From contig CAMOVZ010000006.1 in the NCBI GenBank assembly GCA_946628045.1, positions 5,707-69,706 of the forward strand: a stretch of 64,000 nt of DNA. Reading direction: 5' to 3'. The position numbers were made by a program, and so were the translations under genes. Below are positions 1 through 8,178 of this stretch, piece by piece (positions within the stretch are counted from its first letter, which is position 1; each line of letters opens with the position of its first letter). This DNA is from an uncultured Caryophanales bacterium. Its GTDB lineage: Bacteria > Bacillota_I > Bacilli_A > RF39 > UBA660. The notes beneath the pieces are model-generated. The model saw only the letters and a program-made list of their open reading frames with translations. It was not told where the DNA came from and ran no database searches.

Positions 1-263
1 TAACTGACAGAGGAGTAAGATTTATATTAGATAGATTAATACAAAAAACTAGTATTAATAAAAAAATATCTCCTCATATGATAAGACATTCTTTCGCAAC
101 ACATTTATTAAATGAAGGATGTGACTTATTAACAGTACAAAAACTATTAGGACATGAAAGTATAAAAGCAACACAAATTTATACACATGTAACTACTGAT
201 AGATTAAAAGAAGTATATTTTAATAGTTTTCCTAGGGCTAAAAAAGATAATCAAATTAAATAA
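1..263 (+). CDS. xerD: Tyrosine recombinase XerD/XerC, C-terminal part (partial)
   Basis: The reading frame is open from base 3 with no start in the window, so only about 86 C-terminal residues are present. They hold the catalytic half of a tyrosine recombinase: the HxxR box in [12 protein letters not shown], the second histidine in LLGHESI and the nucleophilic tyrosine in TQIYTHVT. The text [32 protein letters not shown] and the final PRA are closer to XerD than XerC, but the N-terminus is needed to decide. The family resolves chromosome dimers at dif sites. A terminator follows directly after the stop, so it ends its own transcription unit. Confidence 0.85.
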   Translation, partial: TDRGVRFILDRLIQKTSINKKISPHMIRHSFATHLLNEGCDLLTVQKLLGHESIKATQIYTHVTTDRLKEVYFNSFPRAKKDNQIK

Positions 264-291
264 ATGAAAGAGAAACTCTTTCATTTTTTTT
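263..291 (+). terminator. Rho-independent terminator after xer gene
   Basis: A 10-bp perfect stem (AATGAAAGAG with CTCTTTCATT, three-base loop) runs into a T tract. It begins at the stop codon of the recombinase. Confidence 0.85.
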
Positions 292-338
292 CTATATTAG
301 ATATAATAATATTGTGTTCATATAAGGATGTGATCTTT

Positions 339-605
339 ATGGATTTAGAATTTTCTTCTTTGAAAGATTTATATGTAAGAGTAACTCCAGCACTTAATGC
401 AAAAAAGAAAGAATTAGATAGAGTTGGATTATCTTATATACAAATAGAAGATATTTGGAATTATTTAGTAGAAGCTAAATGGAAGCAAGGTAAAGACTTG
501 ATGCTTTCAGATATAGTAGATGATATTCTAAATACTGATTCCAGTTTAATAGATAAATATTTCAAAGAAAAAAACACTTCCTTAAATGATAAAGAAATAA
601 TGTGA
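339..605 (+). CDS. comN: ComN-like post-transcriptional regulator
   Basis: This 88-residue cytosolic protein resembles the ComN/YrzD family: a VTPALNAKKKEL segment, then IEDIWNYLVEAKWK and LSDIVDDILN. In Bacillus, ComN acts on the comE operon mRNA and its gene sits directly upstream of secDF, as here; family membership rests on the motif pattern plus this synteny. ATG 339 is chosen because AAGGATGTGAT lies at correct distance and the region 264-338, though open, is mostly occupied by the preceding terminator. It overlaps nothing and ends 11 bases before the secDF start, so the two are probably co-transcribed. Confidence 0.75.
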   Translation: MDLEFSSLKDLYVRVTPALNAKKKELDRVGLSYIQIEDIWNYLVEAKWKQGKDLMLSDIVDDILNTDSSLIDKYFKEKNTSLNDKEIM

Positions 606-616
606 AAGGTGAGATT

Positions 617-3085
617 ATGACAAAAAGTAATGTAAAAAAAGAGAATAAAAATACAATAGGTAGAATCATTGCTGGAATAATTGGTCTTATTGTACTAAAT
701 CTAATATGTTTTCCAGTAGCAAGAATGATTTTTAATACGGTTGGTTCAATAGCAGCAAGTTTATTTATAGATGCTATAGTGTTAATAATAGTAGATCTAG
801 TATTCTTTAAGAATAATGGAAAAATAGGCAGAGTTCTAATAAAATCTAGTATCGCAATTATATTAGCAGTTGTTATTGGATTTTTATTTGTTCCTTTATT
901 TAAAGGTTTAAAATTTGGACTTGACTTACAAGGAGGATTTGAAATTCTTTATAAAGCAGAAAGTATTGATGGATCTAAAATGAATAGTGAAAAACTAACT
1001 GCTACTTATAAAACATTAAGTAAAAGAATTGATAGTCTAGGTGTATCAGAGCCAGAAATTATTGTTGAAGGAAATGATAGAATTAGAGTAAAACTAGCTG
1101 GTGTTAAAAATCCAGAAGAAGCTCGTTCTCAATTATCAACAGTAGCTACATTATCATTTAGAGATGTAGATGATAATTTATTAATGACAAGTGATGTCTT
1201 AACTGCAGGACATGCAAAAATAGGACAAGATCAACAAGGTAATCCAGCAGTATCACTATCAGTAAAAGACAAAGATAAATTCTTTGAAGTAACTAAAGCA
1301 ATTAGTGAAAAAGAACAAGGAAAAAATCTAATAGTTATTTGGTTAGATTATAATGAATTAACAGATAGTTATTCTAAAGAAGGTAATCTATGTGGAACAA
1401 GTGAATCTAACTGTTTAAGTGCAGCTACTGTATCACAAGGATTTGCAAGTGATGTAATTATTCAAGGAAACTTTACAAATGATGAAGTATCTAACTTAGT
1501 AGATTTAATTAATAGTGGATCACTTCCATCTAAATTAGTTGAAATATCTTCAACTACAGTAGGAGCTTCATTTGGAGAAGGAACACTTAATACAACATTA
1601 ACTGCTGGTATTATTGCTATCCTTGCTATCATGCTAATTTTAATCTTAATTTATCACTTCAGTGGTTTTGTATCTAGTATTAGTATGATGATTTATACTT
1701 TCTTAGTATTTGGAGTATTCTGGTTAGTAGGAGGAGTTCTTACATTACCTGGAATTGCTGCTTTAGTATTAGGTATAGGAATGGCTGTGGATTCTAATGT
1801 TATTACATTTGCAAGAATAAAAGAAGAATTATTAAAAGGTAAGAGTTTACCTACAGCATTTAGAGAAGGATCTAAATCAAGTTTTAGTGCAATAATAGAT
1901 TCTAACTTAACAACCATTATAGTTGCAATTATAATGTTTATATTTGGTGAATCTAGTATTAAAGGATTTGCTACTATGTTAATTATTACAGTATTAGTAA
2001 CTATGTTTACTATGGTATTCTTAACAAGATTCTTATTAAAGATATTCGTTAAAACAGAGTTCTTCAATGATAAAACTAATTTATTTATAAATATTAAATC
2101 TAAAGATATACCTGATGTTAGTAAAAATGAAAAAGGCAAAACAAATCCATTTGTTAAAGTTAATTTCTTGAAACATAAACGTATTGCTATTGGTATTTCT
2201 ATGATAATTATCTTAGTGGGTGGAATACTTATTGGTACTAAGGGATTAAATCTAGGTATTGATTATAAAGCAGGTACTTCTATTACAGTAGTTAGTGATA
2301 ATAAAATAACCGTTAAAGGTATTGAAAAAGATTTAAAAGATTTAAAAATATCAAGTACAAACATAGTTAAAAATGATGATGAAATCTATATTAGATTAGA
2401 TAAAACATTAGATGGAGAAAAAGTAAAAGAAGTAAATAGTTATTTTGAAGAAAAATATGAAGCAAAAGTAAATATTGGTGTTGTATCTAATATGGTTCAA
2501 AAAGAATTAATTAAAAATGCAATTCTTTCAGTATTAATTGCTTTATTAGGTATAATTATTTACGTATCAATTAGATTTAAATTTAGTTATGCAGTAGGTG
2601 GAGTTATTGCTTTACTACACGATGTAGCTATCATGTTTAGCTTGTTTGCTATATTCCGTTTTGAAGTAAGTTCAATGTTTATTGCTGCAGTACTTGCTAT
2701 AATTGGATATTCTATTAATGATACAATTGTATCTTTCGATAGAATTAGAGAAAATTTATCTAATGTTGATAGAAAGAAATTATCAAGAGAAGAATTTGAA
2801 AAAATTTGTAATCGTAGTATTGGAGAAACATTTACAAGAACAATTTATACTACAGTAACTACATTACTTCCAGTATTAATTTTAATAATACTAGGATCAA
2901 GTGGAATATTTAACTTCAATATGGCTATGTTATTTGGTCTTATTGCAGGTACTTATTCATCAATCTTTATTGCCACAATTGTATTTATGGCATTAGAAAA
3001 GAAAAACTTAGGAAAAGAAGAAAAAGTAAAAAAAGTATATAAAGATGATTTTGAAGAAAAGAAAATAAAAGGAATAAACTGTTAA
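617..3085 (+). CDS. secDF: Fused protein translocase subunit SecDF
   Basis: An 822-residue membrane protein in which SecD and SecF are joined in one chain, as in many Firmicutes. The SecD half shows an N-terminal membrane pair, the GLDLQGG box near residue 101, a large extracytoplasmic region and a helix bundle beginning TVGASFGEGTLNTTLTAG. The SecF half begins after a charged linker near residue 500 and shows GIDYKAGTS near residue 547, followed by its own helix bundle. SecDF uses the proton gradient to help pull exported proteins out of SecYEG. ATG 617 is preferred over GTG 602 because AAGGTGAG lies just upstream of 617. It forms a compact run with comN and relA. Confidence 0.96.
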   Translation: MTKSNVKKENKNTIGRIIAGIIGLIVLNLICFPVARMIFNTVGSIAASLFIDAIVLIIVDLVFFKNNGKIGRVLIKSSIAIILAVVIGFLFVPLFKGLKFGLDLQGGFEILYKAESIDGSKMNSEKLTATYKTLSKRIDSLGVSEPEIIVEGNDRIRVKLAGVKNPEEARSQLSTVATLSFRDVDDNLLMTSDVLTAGHAKIGQDQQGNPAVSLSVKDKDKFFEVTKAISEKEQGKNLIVIWLDYNELTDSYSKEGNLCGTSESNCLSAATVSQGFASDVIIQGNFTNDEVSNLVDLINSGSLPSKLVEISSTTVGASFGEGTLNTTLTAGIIAILAIMLILILIYHFSGFVSSISMMIYTFLVFGVFWLVGGVLTLPGIAALVLGIGMAVDSNVITFARIKEELLKGKSLPTAFREGSKSSFSAIIDSNLTTIIVAIIMFIFGESSIKGFATMLIITVLVTMFTMVFLTRFLLKIFVKTEFFNDKTNLFINIKSKDIPDVSKNEKGKTNPFVKVNFLKHKRIAIGISMIIILVGGILIGTKGLNLGIDYKAGTSITVVSDNKITVKGIEKDLKDLKISSTNIVKNDDEIYIRLDKTLDGEKVKEVNSYFEEKYEAKVNIGVVSNMVQKELIKNAILSVLIALLGIIIYVSIRFKFSYAVGGVIALLHDVAIMFSLFAIFRFEVSSMFIAAVLAIIGYSINDTIVSFDRIRENLSNVDRKKLSREEFEKICNRSIGETFTRTIYTTVTTLLPVLILIILGSSGIFNFNMAMLFGLIAGTYSSIFIATIVFMALEKKNLGKEEKVKKVYKDDFEEKKIKGINC

Positions 3086-3095
3086 TTGAGGGGAG

Positions 3096-5264
3096 ATGAG
3101 TTCTTTGTCTATAGAAAAAAATGATCAAATAACAATTGAAGAAATTATTTCAAAAGCTCATGAATATATTGAAGATGAAGAACAAATTCGAGTAATTGAA
3201 AGAGCATATGATTTTGCCAAATTAAAACATGAAGGACAATTTCGTAAGAGTGGAGAGCCATACATTTATCATCCGATGAATGTGGCTCTAATTCTTATCT
3301 CAATATATGCAGACTTTGAAACAATATCAGCAGGACTACTACATGATGTATTAGAAGATTGTGATTGTACTCCTGAAGAAATGGAAGAAGTTTTTGGTGC
3401 TAATATAACTAAATTAGTTAAAGGAGTAACAAAACTTTCTAAAATCAATTTCTCAACAGAAAATGAATATTTAATAGACTATTATAAAAAAATAATAGTA
3501 GGTATGAGTGAAGATGTAAGAGTAATTATAATAAAATTAGCAGATAGACTTCACAATATGAGAACACTTTGGGCAATACCTCTAGATAGACAAAAAGTAA
3601 AAGCAAAAGAAGCTCTAGAAATATTAGCTCCTATTGCTCATCATTTAGGTATTCATAGAATTAAAAGTGAATTAGAAGATTTAGCTTTAAGATATTTAAA
3701 ACCTGATGTATTTTATGATATAGCAGAAAAATTAAATAAAACAAAACTTGAAAGAGATAGAGCAGTATATGATATGGAAAAGGAAGTAAGTTCCTTATTA
3801 GATGAATATCATATACCTCATGAAATGAAAGGTAGAGCTAAAAGTATATATAGTATATATAATAAACTTAATAAAGGTAAAAAATTTAGTGATATATATG
3901 ATTTGTTAGCATTAAGAATATTAGTTGATACTGAACAAGAATGTTACTTAGCCTTAGGATTAATTCATTCTAAGTTTAGACCACTTCCTAAGAGATTTAA
4001 AGATTATGTTGCTATGCCAAAACCTAATATGTATCAATCTCTTCATACAACAGTTTTTGGTATAGATGGATATTTGTTTGAAATACAAATAAGAACATAT
4101 GAAATGGATGAGGTAGCTGAAAACGGTATAGCTTCTCACTGGGCTTATAAAGAAAATGGTGGAAGTAAGACTAAGGCAAATCTTCAAACAACAACAGAAC
4201 AAAAACTACAATTCTTTAAATCAATTATTGATTTAAGAAATGATAAAATGAGTAGTGAAGAATTTGTTAATAGTGTAAAAGATGAAGTATTAAATAATAA
4301 TATTTATTGTTTTACTCCTAAAGGTGATGTCATAGAATTACCTAAAGGAGCAACACCTTTGGACTTTGCATATAAAATACATACTAAAGTAGGAGAAACT
4401 ACAGTAGGAGCTATTGTTAATAATAATATAGTTCCACTAAATTATGAATTAAAAGATAATGATATAGTAAAAATAAATACTAATAAAACATCTACTCCTT
4501 CTAAAGAGTGGATAAATATGGTAAAAAGTACCGCTACACGTAATAAAATAAAAGCATTCTTTACTAAGAATGATAGAGAAATATATGTAGAACGTGGAAA
4601 ATACTCTTTAGAAAAAGAATTAAGAAAAAGAAAGTTAGTATTTAGTGAATTTCTAACAGATGAAAATATAAAGAAAATTTGTGAAGCAATTAAAGTGGAT
4701 AATTTAGAAGAAGTATATTTATCAATAGGTAATGGTAAACAAACAGTAAATGGAGTTATAAATATAATTGATAAGTATGAAGAAGTACCTGCACCTAAAA
4801 TAGTTAAAGTTGAAACTACTAAAACTAAAGATGCTGATATTATAGTAAGTGGTATAGACAAAGTAAAAGTAAATTTAGCATCATGTTGCTCACCAGTATA
4901 TGGTGATGAAATAGTAGGATATATTACTAAAGGTAATGGTATTACAGTACATAGAATTAATTGCCATAACTTGGAAATGTTAGAAGATAGAACAGTAGAA
5001 GTTAAATGGAACGAGAAATCAAACAAAAGATATTTATCTTATTTACTAGTACATACAAATGATTCTGAAAATCATATGCTAGACTTAGTTCAAACTATCT
5101 CAATGATGAATGTAAGTGTTGATGGAATTAAAATAATGGCTAAAGGTGAAAAATCTATTTATGAGATTGCATGTTTCACAACAGGATTAGAGCAATTAGA
5201 TAAATTAATCCTAACTCTTAATAAAAATAAATTTATTGAGAAAGTAGAAAGGGAAATAAGATGA
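3096..5264 (+). CDS. relA: Bifunctional (p)ppGpp synthetase/hydrolase
   Basis: A 722-residue Rel/SpoT homologue that makes and degrades the stringent-response alarmone. The N-terminal HD hydrolase has H60, H83-D84 and the E87-D88 pair (HDVLED), so hydrolysis looks intact. The synthetase domain follows (GRAKSIYSIYNKL, then YDLLALRILVDT near residue 270, RFKDY and QSLHTTV). A TGS domain (CFTPKGDVIELPKGATPLDFAY, about 400-465), a CCSP zinc-finger-like segment and a C-terminal ACT domain complete the usual order and length. GAGGGGAG abuts ATG 3096; a TTG at 3105 has better spacing and is a real alternative start. Overlaps dtd by four bases. Confidence 0.96.
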   Translation: MSSLSIEKNDQITIEEIISKAHEYIEDEEQIRVIERAYDFAKLKHEGQFRKSGEPYIYHPMNVALILISIYADFETISAGLLHDVLEDCDCTPEEMEEVFGANITKLVKGVTKLSKINFSTENEYLIDYYKKIIVGMSEDVRVIIIKLADRLHNMRTLWAIPLDRQKVKAKEALEILAPIAHHLGIHRIKSELEDLALRYLKPDVFYDIAEKLNKTKLERDRAVYDMEKEVSSLLDEYHIPHEMKGRAKSIYSIYNKLNKGKKFSDIYDLLALRILVDTEQECYLALGLIHSKFRPLPKRFKDYVAMPKPNMYQSLHTTVFGIDGYLFEIQIRTYEMDEVAENGIASHWAYKENGGSKTKANLQTTTEQKLQFFKSIIDLRNDKMSSEEFVNSVKDEVLNNNIYCFTPKGDVIELPKGATPLDFAYKIHTKVGETTVGAIVNNNIVPLNYELKDNDIVKINTNKTSTPSKEWINMVKSTATRNKIKAFFTKNDREIYVERGKYSLEKELRKRKLVFSEFLTDENIKKICEAIKVDNLEEVYLSIGNGKQTVNGVINIIDKYEEVPAPKIVKVETTKTKDADIIVSGIDKVKVNLASCCSPVYGDEIVGYITKGNGITVHRINCHNLEMLEDRTVEVKWNEKSNKRYLSYLLVHTNDSENHMLDLVQTISMMNVSVDGIKIMAKGEKSIYEIACFTTGLEQLDKLILTLNKNKFIEKVEREIR

Positions 5265-5695
5265 GAGTATTAGTACAAAGAAGCCTAGATTCTAGTGTTT
5301 CTATAGATTCTAAAACAGTAGGTAAGATAGATAAAGGTTTAGTATTACTAGTAGGATTTACTGATGGCGATAATATAGATAATATTAAATACTTAGTGAA
5401 TAAAGTCATTAATTTAAGAATATTTGATGATGAAAATGGTGTAATGAATAAGTCTATATTAGAAGTAGGAGGAAGTATATTATCTATTTCACAATTTACT
5501 TTATACGCTGATACATCTAAAGGAAATAGACCAAGTTATATTAAAGCCATGAAAGGTGAAGAATCAACTAAGTTATATGACTTATTTAATGAAGAATTAA
5601 GAAAATATGTTACTGTTGAAACAGGAGTATTCGGTGCGGATATGAAAGTTTCAATTAAAAATGATGGTCCTTGTACCATATTATTGGAGAGATGA
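5261..5695 (+). CDS. dtd: D-aminoacyl-tRNA deacylase
   Basis: A 144-residue DTD that hydrolyses D-aminoacyl-tRNA (and Gly-tRNA-Ala) so that wrong amino acids do not reach the ribosome. The two active-site signatures are visible: SQFTLYADTSKGNRPSY in the middle and the cis Gly-Pro motif NDGPCT near the C-terminus, after GVFGADMKVS. Length is normal. The start overlaps the stop of relA (ATGA), the same relA-dtd pairing seen in Bacillus, which implies translational coupling. Confidence 0.96.
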   Translation: MRVLVQRSLDSSVSIDSKTVGKIDKGLVLLVGFTDGDNIDNIKYLVNKVINLRIFDDENGVMNKSILEVGGSILSISQFTLYADTSKGNRPSYIKAMKGEESTKLYDLFNEELRKYVTVETGVFGADMKVSIKNDGPCTILLER

Positions 5696-5697
5696 TT

Positions 5698-6753
5698 ATG
5701 TTTAAAAATAAATTAAATTATAAAATAATTAATTTTGCAGCACTTATGTTATTACTTTATATAGGTGTTACAAATATTAGTATTTGGTGGAGTTTCTTTG
5801 TAAAATGTATTAGTATATTAGCTCCATTCATAGTAGGGTTTGCTTTTGCATATGCCTTAACACCTCTAGTAAGATTCTTAGATAAGAAAATGCCTAGATG
5901 GTTAGCATTATTAATTGTAATATTAGGATCAGTCTTAATAGTAGTAGGAATACTTGCTATTACACTTCCATTATTATATGATCAATTAAAATTATTGATA
6001 AGAATGTTAGTAGAAGTATTTAATAATTTTAGTGATAAATTTGATATTAATATTGGTAACTTTGAAATACAAGTAACAGATTACTTAAATGAAATATTAA
6101 AAAATATTGGTAGTATCACAAGTGCTACTACTATGGATATATTAAATAAATCATTAGGTTTTATTGGTCAATTTATAGTAGGATTTGTAGGCTTTATTTA
6201 TTTCTTAATGGATATGAATAAAATAAGAGATAGATTTAAAGTAATACTATTATCTATTAATAAAAGAAGTTTTAAATATATTAAATGTATGGATGAAGAA
6301 ATTACTAATTATTTAAAAGGATTAGGAATATTCATGGTAATTCAATTAGTTGAATATAGCTTATTATTCTTTATAATAGGCCATCCAAACTGGTTAATAT
6401 TAGGAGTACTTGCATGTATTACTACAGTAATCCCATATTTTGGAGGTTTAATAACAAATATTATAGCAATAATCCTAGCTAGTGTAGTATCACCTGCACT
6501 TGTAATTGCAACTACAATAATATGTTTAATATTCCCACAATTAGATGGATATGTAATAAGTCCTAAAGTATATGGTAAAACAAATAATGTTAATCCATTA
6601 ATTACTATTATGGCAGTATCTATTGGTGGAACAGTAGCTGGTGTAGCAGGAATTATAGTAGCATTACCAATTTATCTATTATTAAGAGAAACATATCAAT
6701 TCTTCAAAAAAGATATTTTAAAAGGAATAGATGCAGTAAAAGAGACAATTTAG
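5698..6753 (+). CDS. AI-2E family transporter (permease)
   Basis: A 351-residue polytopic membrane protein of the AI-2E/YdbI-type family (Pfam AI-2E_transport). Several hydrophobic helices at both ends flank a soluble middle segment, and the conserved C-terminal part is clear: VIPYFGGLITNIIAIILA, then PQLDGYVISPKVYGK, then a helix followed by GIIVALPIYLLLRETY. Substrates in this family are uncertain; some members export autoinducer-2, others act as sodium/proton antiporters. TTGGAGAG precedes ATG 5698 at good spacing; ATG 5692 two codons earlier is possible. It follows dtd without a gap worth a promoter and ends in a terminator that includes its stop codon. Confidence 0.88.
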   Translation: MFKNKLNYKIINFAALMLLLYIGVTNISIWWSFFVKCISILAPFIVGFAFAYALTPLVRFLDKKMPRWLALLIVILGSVLIVVGILAITLPLLYDQLKLLIRMLVEVFNNFSDKFDINIGNFEIQVTDYLNEILKNIGSITSATTMDILNKSLGFIGQFIVGFVGFIYFLMDMNKIRDRFKVILLSINKRSFKYIKCMDEEITNYLKGLGIFMVIQLVEYSLLFFIIGHPNWLILGVLACITTVIPYFGGLITNIIAIILASVVSPALVIATTIICLIFPQLDGYVISPKVYGKTNNVNPLITIMAVSIGGTVAGVAGIIVALPIYLLLRETYQFFKKDILKGIDAVKETI

Positions 6754-6762
6754 TCTCTTTTT
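6738..6762 (+). terminator. Terminator after AI-2E family gene
   Basis: Stem AAAGAGAC / GTCTCTTT with a short loop, then T-rich sequence. The TAG stop lies in the loop side of the hairpin. Confidence 0.8.
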
Positions 6763-6783
6763 ATTGTGTTTAATAATTAATTT

Positions 6784-6791
6784 GCTATAAT
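6784..6791 (+). promoter_or_regulatory. Extended -10 promoter for metallopeptidase gene
   Basis: TGCTATAAT is a consensus -10 box with the TGn extension, about 20 bases before the start codon. Only a weak -35 (TTATTG at 6761) is present. Confidence 0.6.
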
Positions 6792-6810
6792 AAAATTAGG
6801 TGGGGAAATT

Positions 6811-7962
6811 ATGATAAAGACGGAAAATCCTAAAAAATTATATGAGAAATTAGAATTAGCAAAAAGACAATTAAAAAATGCTAAATCTAGAGAAGAAATA
6901 ATGGCTATATCTAATTATATATATTTATTAAATGATTCAATTGGCCTAGTTTCTCCCACTATAGAATCTATTACTAATAAAATTGATTATTTAGATGGAA
7001 AAACAAATGAAAAAATGGATAAAAAATATTTTACTCATGAAGGTAAAATGATAAGAAATTATTTATCTCAAAAAGAATTTCATGAGAATTTTTTTGAAAG
7101 ATTATATAAAAAGACAAGTCATTTAATAAGTTCAGTAGAAGATGATGAATACTCAGGAATAACTACACTGACAGAAGAAGAGTACTATAATATATTCTTT
7201 GAATTTATGAATAAATTAGGTTTAGCTAAATATTTTGATAAATACGTAAAAGGTAAAAGAATATATAAGACTAAAGATAGTTACGAAAATACTCTAGGGT
7301 TTACATTGTTTAATCCACTTACTAAAGATTCTGATATATTTATAGGAGATTTAGAGTATGATATATTCTCAATGTTTACTCTAGCTCATGAGTTTGGTCA
7401 TATTTATGACTTAAATAACTTTGATGAAGATATAGAAACTTATAATGAATATTTCTACCAGTCATTTAATGGAGAAACAATATCTAAAACGTTTGAAAGA
7501 TTATTTGTAGACTTCTTAATAGAAAATAATATATTAGTAGATGAAGCAAAAGACCAAATGTTTGATATGATTAATTATAATTATGAATATATCTTATCGT
7601 CATATATATTATCGTTAATTCCAGATATATTATTAATAGATAATTCATATTTAGAATTATCTCCTACTAGAATATATAAATTAGTAGAAAAATATTTTAA
7701 TAAGAAAAAATATGTTAGAAAATTTCTTAATAAATGTTGTGACTTAGAATTAAAAGAAACATATACTTATTCTTATGGAGATGTTTATTCGTTATTCTTA
7801 AAAGATAGAATAAAACAAGATGATTATAATTTAGATTCATTAAAAGAATTTTTTGAATTTAGAAGTAAAATATTTGATCCTAGTATGTTAGATAGACTAA
7901 ATATTAATACTAAGTCATATGTAAAGTTATATAAAAAAGATATTGAGTTATTAAGAAAATAA
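6811..7962 (+). CDS. M3-like zinc metallopeptidase, cytosolic
   Basis: A 383-residue protein without signal peptide or membrane helix. The zinc motif HEFGH sits near residues 193-197 in the context FTLAHEFGHIYD. About 25 residues later comes GETISKTFERLF, whose glutamate has the spacing of the third zinc ligand in peptidase family M3 (oligoendopeptidase F-like). The surrounding sequence is mostly helical and charged, also as in M3. It is shorter than typical M3 peptidases (about 560-600 residues), so it may be a reduced relative degrading short peptides. It has its own promoter and lies just before the T-box leader. Confidence 0.7.
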   Translation: MIKTENPKKLYEKLELAKRQLKNAKSREEIMAISNYIYLLNDSIGLVSPTIESITNKIDYLDGKTNEKMDKKYFTHEGKMIRNYLSQKEFHENFFERLYKKTSHLISSVEDDEYSGITTLTEEEYYNIFFEFMNKLGLAKYFDKYVKGKRIYKTKDSYENTLGFTLFNPLTKDSDIFIGDLEYDIFSMFTLAHEFGHIYDLNNFDEDIETYNEYFYQSFNGETISKTFERLFVDFLIENNILVDEAKDQMFDMINYNYEYILSSYILSLIPDILLIDNSYLELSPTRIYKLVEKYFNKKKYVRKFLNKCCDLELKETYTYSYGDVYSLFLKDRIKQDDYNLDSLKEFFEFRSKIFDPSMLDRLNINTKSYVKLYKKDIELLRK

Positions 7963-7971
7963 GTTTATAAT
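7943..7971 (+). promoter_or_regulatory. Promoter of the hisS-aspS T-box transcript
   Basis: TTGAGT (7943-7948) and TATAAT (7966-7971) are separated by 17 bases. The -35 lies inside the end of the metallopeptidase gene. Transcription would start just before the T-box stem I. Confidence 0.75.
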
Positions 7972-7979
7972 ATAGATAA

Positions 7980-8158
7980 CTTCTTGGGAAAGAGTAATTT
8001 TAAATTATTTTTAAGAGAGAGTATGGTTGGTGTAAATACTTATATGATTAAAATGAAGACATCCCACAAAAAAGAATTCGGGTAACTACGTTATAAGTAT
8101 AATGAGTAAAAATAAGGTGGCACCACGCGGAAGCGTCCTTTGTAGTGCTACCTTTTTA
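7980..8158 (+). promoter_or_regulatory. T-box riboswitch (tRNA-Asp type) with terminator
   Basis: The leader has the full T-box layout. TTGGGA (7985) pairs with TCCCA (8062) to close stem I. The left side has AAAGAGTAA. The right side shows GAA-GAC-A, with specifier codon GAC at 8058-8060. The T-box sequence AAGGTGGCACCACG (8114-8127) matches the consensus. The terminator alternative pairs 8116-8126 with 8142-8152 and is followed by TTTTT. The UGGC bulge would pair with a tRNA ending G73-CCA, which fits tRNA-Asp (G73) and not tRNA-His (C73). Uncharged tRNA-Asp should therefore stabilise the antiterminator and raise hisS-aspS transcription. Confidence 0.92.
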
Positions 8159-8178
8159 TATTTTTAAGGAGGTATATT

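Noticed and set aside
264..338. An upstream start for the comN-like gene at 264
   Set aside because: It would put the first codons inside a rho-independent terminator and has no RBS, whereas ATG 339 does.
1693..2139. Antisense open frame within secDF
   Set aside because: It is a by-product of AT-rich membrane-protein codons on the other strand; the sense frame is a well-supported SecDF. The same applies to antisense frames in relA, ftsI-like, uvrC, mutL and surface genes.
602..3085. Alternative genetic code with TGA as tryptophan, as in Mycoplasma
   Set aside because: TGA ends comN, relA, dtd and mraZ at exactly the expected places, and Trp is encoded by TGG.
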